From: Coriolopsis trogii
Taxonomy: Eukaryota; Basidiomycota; Agaricomycetes; Polyporales; Polyporaceae
Direction of reading: 5' to 3'
Length of the DNA: 64,000 bases
Assembly (NCBI GenBank): GCA_020543525.1
Contig: JAHYIO010000031.1
Span: 2,666,001-2,730,000, forward strand
Shown here: positions 56,609-64,000 of the stretch, piece by piece
How positions within the stretch are numbered: position 1 is the first letter of the stretch
Layout of the letters: every line of letters begins with the position of its first letter
Translations under genes and position numbers: made by a program
Notes under the pieces: model-generated
Told to the model about the DNA's origin: nothing
Seen by the model: only the letters and a program-made list of their open reading frames with translations
Databases searched by the model: none

Positions 56609-59240
56609 CTAGGCCAGACTGTCCCCACCAAACGATGAACGAGAACTACTCCGGAAGCGTTTGGGCGTACGTTTCCGTTTTCTTGACTCGGTCCCGGCCA
56701 ATGAGTCTCTATATTCATCGTCATCATTTGGAGTCCTGCCACGATCGGGTGTCCTCGGGATCATGTCCGTCATCGTTTTTTGAGCTTTGCTATGTTCAAT
56801 CAACTGAATCAGAGGTGTGTGGTGCTGATGTAGAGTTTAAAAACGCACGAGGCAGGTGGACGGGAGGATGATCGATGGCGCCGACGACGACGCTTCTTTT
56901 CCGGAACCTCAGGGAGTGCTTCCTCATCCGAATGTTGCTCCAGTATCTCAGCATCAGGCGCAGCTGAAGGCATTGGAAAAGGAGGAAGTGAACAGTGTCC
57001 TACACAAATGAAGTAGTCGATGGCATTAGCTATAGCGTTCTGCAGCACTGTGTAGAGTCAAAATGAGGTGACTCACTTAATTTGTTCTGACACTGAGGCA
57101 ATTGCCTGTCGTACCTGTCGCGCTCTCGGAATGAGGCGTTCGAATCGTCTGCCATTGAGCCAGCATGCACTGTACTAAACGAGGATCGTCGCCGCTGCGG
57201 CGGTTGACTGGAATAAGACCGTGGAACCATGACGGGGAGTCCGAGTCCCGAGCCCCCGGAGAGACTCTCATCACTCCCAACTGATTTCTCCAATACAAGT
57301 AACTCTTGCTGGCGTGCATTGATTCCGGCAAAGCGGACACCTGTATGCTGTAGGAGACGTCGTTCAGGCGAGGCACGTGTTGGAACACGCATGATAGGCT
57401 GGTCCAAAGCTGGGTGTGAGGGTGTGTCATGATTGTAGACTGGCGGATGGCTCGTCAGGATCTGGATATCCAGCACGTGCCGTGCCGCATGATCAGCAGC
57501 ATCTCCAGGCTTGTGGCTGAGGCTAAGGGTCAGACGGATCCATCGCTGTAGACTGGTCCCATGGAGGGTCGGGAGCTGTACTGTCTTGGATACGAATCCC
57601 TCTTTATAGGCCCAGTTGGCGACATGGTAATCAACGCATGCCCTCCCTGCGGCTGGTGACCCGGGGACCTGTACGTCCGCTCGCAAGTATCCCGCACCGC
57701 GGGCAGCGCTCACGCAACGGCAGTGGTCGATGACAACCACAATCATCTCGGCAGAATGTTGCAACTCGAATCTGACAGATTGACCGTTACTGCCGAGGAT
57801 TCTGACCGAATAGCCCTTCTTCAGCAACAGGCCTGGAGACCAAGGTGCTAGGTCAACCTGAAGACGTCTACCAAAAGGCCGTGCAGTCAAGGCGCGGCGG
57901 ATGTCATCCTCTCTGGGTCCTTCACATTGGCCGCGCGGATAATTCTGAATGTAGATTTCGCTCCCAGCTCCGAGGTCTTCCCCCCATGCCCTGATTATAT
58001 CAATAGGGATGCTCGCCAGACGGATATAATCTGTGGATGGGAAGTTTGATGAGAAACTGACGTTCAATGGGAAGCCCACAGTCTTGACCCCGATGGATGA
58101 TGACTTGGCTGACGAGCGGAGGATCAGGGCGAGGAGGTTACCATTCTTATCTCTACAGGACAAGAAGGCGAGATGGAGTGCAATGCCGTGAGAGTCGGAG
58201 TAGTAGCAGGTGTGTAGGGGAAATACGGTTCGGATTCCGTCACTCCGGCGAGTGAACTCGGAAGTCTGGACTTCTTTCCCTAGTAACTCCGAAAGCTCAT
58301 CGCGTGTGATGGAGGTGATAGGAGAAGGATCCGCGTCAGTGACCTCGAAACTCGACGGATGCTGCGCAAGAAGATACGACTCTGTCCGTGCTGAGTCTAA
58401 GGCGGATGAGACGGCCTGACCCAAATAATCGGCCGACAGAAGTTCTCTGATGTGAAGGTGAACGCCCCAAGCGAATATAGTCTGATCGGAGCTCTGCTTG
58501 AGGATGGCTCGCTGAAGACGCTCGAAAGCGCGTGGTCCTTCACCGTATTTAGGCGTCATGTTGACACCGAAAATACCAATGAGACAGTACGCTTCGTCTT
58601 CCACGCGCGACGTTTTCCGCGTAGCCGCCCAGGACATGCGCTCGGCCACGCTGACCTGGTCGAGGGGCTTTTCATGCAGCAGCACCTCGAGAGGAATGTG
58701 TGTAGCGGTGTGGATGTGTTCAGCGAAGGTGTGCTTCGTTCCTATCGGATTCCAGTCTGCGGAGAGGAACAGGATCTCCGGAGGCCCAAGGAGCTCTTGC
58801 AGCGTCCAGCCCCGAGAGAACCAATCGCTGATCTTGAACCAAGTGGCAATATGGTCGTCGTCCTTGTCGTTCGGAACGTCGGCCAGGTAGACGTAGCACA
58901 TCTTCGCCCAACTGTACCATTGGAACATCGAGTTGATGGCCTCTGACAGCTCTGCGCTGCTCCTCTTGTCGATGCAGCACGAGTCAATCCAGAGGAATTC
59001 GAAATCGTGCGCTCGTGCCACCTCGCATGCCTTCCGTATCTTCTTGGAGATCTGGCCACCCGACTCGTCCCTGAAACACTCCGGGTTCTCCGCCATGATC
59101 CTAGAGACCTCCTCGTATGGCTGTTCTTTGGGCGCTCCCTTCGAATCCTTGGACCAGACATGGGATAGGATGCCGTAGCGAACATTCTGAGGATTGTCGA
59201 ACCACTCGAATGCGTATGTCTTCGTATTGATGAGACGCAT
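56609..59240 (-). CDS. HET-domain protein (intact copy) with Arg/Ser-rich tail
   Basis: Complete HET gene. The start at 59240 (MRLINTKTYAFEWFDNPQN) is followed by YGILSHVWSKDSKG, FLWIDSCCIDKRSS, LSEAINSMFQWYSWAKMCYV, WFSRGWTLQELLGPPEILFL and RMSWAATRKTSRVEDEAYC, the full HET motif set, then a C-terminal beta-rich region shared with the split copy at 35530-38708. The first exon alone is 721 codons. The plain frame would stop at 57030, but a GTGAGT donor at 57076 with an acceptor near 57030 (47 bp), and a second 59-bp intron (56790-56848), add two exons encoding PEKKRRRRRHRSSSRPP and KRFRSSSRSSF, giving about 841 residues. The tail is inferred, the rest firm. HET proteins mediate non-self recognition and cell death after hyphal fusion; partners are unknown. 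Confidence 0.88.
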
Positions 59241-61733
59241 CCTCCTGAGTCGTGATAGATCATTACTATGAGCAATGTCACAGAGAGGCGAAGATTACCA
59301 CCACTCACTCTGAGTACTCGGGACGTTGGTGGGGACCAAATGATCGTGGGGAGGGAAGGGGGGAGTCCGAGGTGAATCATCCACGATAACGAGCTGATTC
59401 TATAAAGATTACATACGAGCGGTTCGCCTCGCCCGACGCGACGGGCGGGAACCGCTGAAAGGTCAAGTTTCCTGTCAGCATGCAGTTCTCCCACATTCTT
59501 CTGCTGTTTCTGGCTCTGGCACCAACGAAGATGCCCCACATTTTGACGGCTGTTACCTCTACAAAAAACTTTACCTTACGGGGCGGTCTTAGAGCTGACG
59601 TAGTCCGGACACGCGGTGTCAAGCCGAGGATTAGTCGATCCAGGAGAGCGGCCTGTTCTGCTGTTCTTCGAATTGTGGGCCGCAATGCATAGTACAGCAT
59701 TCTACGAGACATAACTTCGGAAGTATGAGATTGAAGGCGGTTTCTCGCAAGGACTAGACGTACCTGCCCCACTCCCCCGACACTTATAGATTCCGGCGCG
59801 CCTCACCGGGACATTCTTCCGTTCACTCAACGGACGCTGTCCACCACGAGGCGTACGCAAGCGCATGCGTTGAACTTTGTTTGTCACGTTGGCGGTGAGC
59901 CTGAGAAGGCGACAATAAATAGCACAGACGGGAAAGTGCCTGCTGTCAGAAAGTGGACCACCTTGAGTACTAGAAACCGGTGTTTGTGCGTGCTCACAAA
60001 TTCTATTCACAGGCAGAGCCGTTGCCGGTGGGTCTTGGGCGCCCAGAAGTACGTTCCTCTGCCGTACAATTGCAGTGGGGGGATGACGTTTCTGTCGCAA
60101 GATGTCGGGGTTGGCCTAATGCGTGGACGTCGCGCAACATTTTGACTGGGATGACCGGAGTACATGTACAATACAAACTTCGCGACATCGGACAAAGTAG
60201 TATATAGTGGGCAACCTCGGCAAGAGCCGGGCAACATGCTGAGCGCCAATGTTCGCACGGCTATGTACTTCGGTCGAATCCGAACTGATTGCACACTGAC
60301 TTGTATATAAGTGACATGGGCCCTGCCGGGCATACCTGGACACCATTGCTACATTACACATCACATTCAAGTTCATTCGTCGTGTACTAGGTATGCGTCT
60401 TCCTCAGGGTGTGGCACATCTCTATAGATATCCGTGTGCGATTACGACCAGTGAATAGTTGTTCAACGTTCGACTACTCTGATATAGTTAGGCGCACTCA
60501 CACTGGCTCGATCGCGTATTCTCAGGAAACCATTGTCCACTAATAGAGAAGTGTTCATTATTTCGTCTGCAACAGGTGCAGTACTAAGTGATTGTCGACA
60601 GCCTGCGAGTCACGTATGAGAGCCAAAGGGCGATGTTTCAATAAGTGGTTCCCAAATGTCAAAGCCATCATTACTGGTCGTAGACGTCACAGTGTCCGAA
60701 ACCTTAGCTTGCCTCTAGTATATATCTGTGCCTGAGTTATTGGTCACAGTCGTATAGTGGGGCGGTGCCGTTCAGCGCCGCCCCTCGCTGTCCTATCAGT
60801 CCGGCTAGGTTAGCTAGGCATCCATGTCGCCCCTGAAGGCCTGAAGCTGAAGTAGACTGTAGTGAGAGTTGATAACAAGTTGTCATACCACTCGTGCTGC
60901 GCAGCGAGTTACCTGGAATGGGAGGGGTGTACGGGGTACTTCCTGATGACACTCCCAGAGATGTACATGAAACACAACCAGATACCTTATAAGGTTAATG
61001 TTTAGCTATACACGGTAACTTTCCCACCCCAAACGGACTCGACTTTTGTCGAAAGGAGACCTGGACAAAGGTGTCCAGGAATAGGTTTTATGGCAGCCGA
61101 TACCTTCATCATCCAACACAGGACGTGCAGAACGATGTGAGTTGTTGGATTCAAAGATATCGAAGTCGCTAAAAGTTACACAGTAGGCAAAGCCAAGGGA
61201 GTCAAGTGAAACGCGATTACGAAGCAAACGTCTAAACGGAAGCCATGTCGTCGTACTCTATAGTCATAGGTATAAGTATGCGCGTAACGCTCGATCTGTC
61301 GGAAAGTCCAGAGAAGCGCCAAGGGTGTTGTCGATATGTGTGTGGTGTGTGGTGTGGTGTGTGGTAGGAGAGAGCGTCCTAGGGGCACGAGTAGGAGGAG
61401 CAAGAAACCAAGCAGTGTGTGTGTGCGCAGATCCAAAAGCAAAATGTCGGGTAGAGTCTGAGAGTGTGCGAGAACAAAGGATGCAAGGGAACAATATACG
61501 AGCGTGAGAGACGAACAGTAGGATGAATGACGTCGAGGGGATCCCAAATGTCATCGGTGTGAAAAACACTGCGCACAGATCGCAGATGGCAAATAAGCCA
61601 CACGAAGCATCTCACGCGCAAATCCACGGGAGACAGAGGCATGACGTCACGACACGTCCCCTGCGCCGTTCCTGAACAGACCAGCACACGGGACCGCCGC
61701 GTCGATCCCAGTCGATCCCAGCTTCACGCTTGT
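59241..61733. other. 2.5-kb gene-free stretch
   Basis: Upstream of the HET gene. Only frames below about 130 codons, none recognised. A TGTG-rich low-complexity run lies near 61331-61372, a lone GTCAAAGC octamer at 60658-60665, and a directly repeated GTCGATCCCA at 61701-61720. No inverted repeats seen. Confidence 0.45.
61331..61372. repeat. GTGTGG-type low-complexity repeat
   Basis: Alternating TGTG and GTGTGGTG units on the plus strand, typical microsatellite. Confidence 0.6.
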
Positions 61734-63446
61734 TCAACGGATGCGACCAGGAAGCTCGACGGTGACGTAGTGCCAGATGTAGTGCGTCCACCCCTCGAGC
61801 ACGCCAGCCCCCGTCATGATGTGCAAGCAGTCCCCTGCCGAGTGCGCATCGGGCCGGAGCAGCGCCGGTCGGTCGATAGGCAAAAAGTGGATGTCCGGGA
61901 ACTTGCCCGAGTCCAGCACGGCCTGCGAGTGTGCGGAAAAAAGGACACGACCCGTCAGCTCAAGCTCAAGCACAAACACGCGTCGAGAGCGAGCATAGTA
62001 TGCATGCACCGACGTACCTCGAACGCGTCGTTGAACTCGTCGATCTGGTTCCAGTTGTACCACCCGTTCGGCCCTTTCGTGTACGACGTCGTCGGCTTCC
62101 TGTAATCGTGACAGTCCTCGTGCCCCGGCAAGTACGCGCGCACGACGACCTGCTTCGGTGTCATCGGCGCGCCCCTCCCCCGCCCGACCTCCAGCCGGTG
62201 TTTCTCCCACCGCACCGCGGCGGTGTCATCGAGCAGCCTCTGCACCTCCCGCGCCCACGCCTCCATCGCCTCGCTGAAGAAGCCGATGACGTTCTGGATG
62301 CCCTCCTTGAACATCGACGTGTCCTTGAGCCCCGCGAAGAGCGTCGTCGTCCAGTGCCCGCCCGTGCTCACGACCATCGTCGCGTAGTTGCCCTGCGGGA
62401 GCGGCGAGAGGAAGAGCTTGACGTACTCGGCGGGCGAGAGATTCCACGCCGCCTCGTCGCTGAAGATGCTCTCATTTGCGCCGACGTATTTGGAGTCGGG
62501 GTGGAGGGAGTGGTAGAGGGCGTCGAGCTGGGGCTGCTCAAAGAGCAAATCGATGCGGCGGAAGGTGACGAGGGGAGTGACTTCGATGTCGAAGCCGGGC
62601 GGGAAGCTGATGGAGGACACGAGGGGCGAGGCGGGGTTCAGGTACAGGTTCTGCGGCCAGCCACGGTCAAAGTACGGGTTCGCGACGTAGTCGGGCGTGG
62701 CGAGCACGTGCGGATAGAGTAGACACGAGAGCGAGAAGAAGTGGTTCTCTGTTACGGAATCTGGAAAGTTAAATCGTAAGCGTCTGTTCGTACCGAACTG
62801 TGGACATCGACTGCTATGGCATGCGTGCGCATCCAGTTGACGTGAGCGCGTGTGCGTGAGTCTCGCCCCGGGCCCGTTGACAGACAAATGGGTATACGAC
62901 GGGCAGCTCATGAGAAACGCACGGGAAAGGAGCCGACACACGAAAGGAAAAATACTGACCACCGATGAGAAGCCAGCCGCCTTTCTCTACGAGGTCCCGA
63001 ACGAGGATGGCAGGGTCAAGGTCTCGTATTGAACAATCCGACGGCGGCTGCCACTTCCAAGACGAGACCCCAGGGAACCTATCCCAAAGGCGCTGGCTGT
63101 CGGCGGCGAGGTGCCAGTAGACTTCTCTGGAGCTAGCGCAACCCTCAAAGCCGAGGAACTCGTACACGTCGGAAGACGCGGTAAGTTGTGTGCGGTTTGT
63201 TGGTGGAGGCTTGGGGACCCATTCACCGGCTGCGTAAGAGCGTGGTGGACATGTGCCGCGGGAGCGGGAGGACGGGAGGCGGAAGGAGGAGAGACTGGGC
63301 TTGAGGTCGGATGGGAGGAATGAGTGGGTGAGGTAAACGATGGATACGACGGCGAGGAGGGCGAAGAGCTTCGAAGAGAAGGAGCGTGGAGGAGAGAGTA
63401 GGGGGCGGTAGGGGATGGAGGAGTCTGATTTGAAGAGGCCGACCAT
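61734..63446 (-). CDS. type II membrane PC-esterase/TBL-like protein
   Basis: Probable Golgi-lumen O-acyltransferase or esterase acting on glycans. The start at 63446 (MVGLFKSDSSIPYRPLL) is followed by one hydrophobic span (KLFALLAVVSIVYLTHSFLP), expected to be a signal anchor. After a Cys-rich segment comes the catalytic GDS motif, GWLLIGDSVTENHFFSLSC, split by an intron after the Gly codon's first base. The C-terminal exon holds HSAGDCLHIMTG, which supplies the Asp-x-x-His pair; GDS plus DxxH is the hallmark of the PC-esterase/trichome-birefringence-like family. The stop is at 61734. Predicted near 470 residues in about four exons. Plant relatives acetylate wall polysaccharides; the substrate in this fungus is unknown. 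The segment YVKLFLSPLPQGNYATMVV is a further conserved-looking block. Confidence 0.8.
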
Positions 63447-63949
63447 GGCTGAGTGCGCGGTCGGTGGAGGGGGTAGAGGGAGGTCGGGGGAGGCGCGTGC
63501 GGGCTTGACGGGGCATTTTGAGGGACGGAATTGAGGGACGGGGATGTCGAGAAATTAGTCGCGGAACTAGTCGCGCGAGATGCGCAGCCGGTGGCAGGAT
63601 GAGGGGTCGGACTCGCAGCCCTGGGGTCGGTGTTGGAGGACGAGGGTGCGGACCCCCATCTTGCGTGACGTCACTTGCTCCACCTGAGCGAAGTGCCCTT
63701 GTTGTTGCTGGCGACCACACCCATCGCCCAGCAGCCATCCAGCCATCCGCAGCCCTGGCGCAGCCCCAACGCTCTCTCGTCGCTGCAGACTGGACGCCGT
63801 GGCAGGCGAGCGCATTCGGGAAAGAAGCTGGCGAGAGGGGCGGCAGATCGCGCTTCAATGTCTTTCCCTTCCCGATCAGGCAACGGCCAGACCCGGGCCT
63901 GCGTCTGACGGGCGTCTGGCCGCTGTCGACTTGACCACCGACGCGAGCC
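63447..63949. promoter_or_regulatory. divergent promoter region at the right edge
   Basis: About 500 bp between the TBL-like gene and a presumed plus-strand start at 63950. It contains a TGACGTCA palindrome (63666-63673), a CRE-like site. Long open frames here on the minus strand look like shadows of GC-rich DNA. Confidence 0.4.
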
Positions 63950-64000
63950 ATGGAGAACCCTCATGCAGAACGCCAGAACGTCCTCCTCCAGCGCATCATC
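63950..64000 (+). CDS. first 17 codons of a gene leaving the right edge
   Basis: ATG at 63950 in a good context (GAGCCATGG) opens a frame, MENPHAERQNVLLQRII, that runs to the window end. The Gln/Leu/Arg-rich helix looks like the head of a small coiled-coil protein, but it is too short to identify. Confidence 0.45.
   Translation, partial: MENPHAERQNVLLQRII

Noticed and set aside
59480..59692. 70-codon frame beginning with a signal-peptide-like MQFSHILLLFLALAP
   Set aside because: Too short, no cysteines or motif, tail is basic and random-looking; could be a small secreted protein but support is insufficient.
60658..60665. Single GTCAAAGC octamer upstream of the HET gene
   Set aside because: One copy, with no homeodomain gene or cluster nearby, is compatible with chance.
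63223..63951. 242-codon minus-strand frame at the right edge
   Set aside because: It overlaps the first exon of the TBL-like gene in another frame and consists of Arg/Pro-rich shadow sequence.

Overview
This window reads as nuclear DNA of a filamentous basidiomycete, most likely an Agaricomycete close to the polypores (inference). Most genes are cut by many short GT-AG introns of about 45-80 bp, and the exons are GC-rich. The gene set is fungal: Cti6-type PHD protein, Pho84-type phosphate transporter, subtilisin-like S8 protease, HET-domain genes, and a HAD/class II terpene cyclase fusion of the kind that makes drimane sesquiterpenes. No tRNA, rRNA, CRISPR or prokaryotic feature was found.

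Layout. 0-4.5 kb: a partial gene cut by the left edge, DNA topoisomerase I (minus) and a small complex I subunit (plus). 4.5-8.2 kb: gene-free. 8.2-9.9 kb: HAD/drimane-type terpene cyclase. 10.7-31.6 kb: a dense housekeeping block with threonine deaminase, Cti6-like PHD protein, Vps8 (CORVET), COG2 (COG), Golgi monothiol glutaredoxin, a cupin protein and a secreted subtilase. 31.6-40 kb: a gene-poor, transposon-bearing segment with two related non-autonomous DNA transposons of about 1.3 kb. One splits a HET-domain gene and the other lies in an unassigned open frame. 40-50.4 kb: family 2 glycosyltransferase, phosphate transporter and carnitine acetyltransferase. 51-59.3 kb: a small Ser-rich protein, two tandem genes that each encode two homeodomains, and an intact HET gene in convergent orientation. 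59.3-61.7 kb: gene-free. 61.7-64 kb: a Golgi-type PC-esterase/TBL-like protein and the first codons of a gene leaving the right edge.

The most unusual part is the pair of double-homeodomain genes at 53251-55857. All four homeodomains are interrupted by an intron at exactly the same place, phase 2 inside the Trp48 codon, and none has the usual Asn51. Both promoters carry the octamer GCTTTGAC (two and six copies), and each has a TATA-like box 80 bp before the ATG. Next in interest is the HET gene split by a clean transposon insertion: 17-bp perfect terminal inverted repeats, a 4-bp target duplication and subterminal repeats on a 10-bp period. Third is the terpene cyclase fusion, whose HAD half has Gly where phosphatases carry the second Asp.

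All gene models are hand-spliced from reading frames, splice consensus and remembered family features. Outer boundaries are firmer than internal exon edges.
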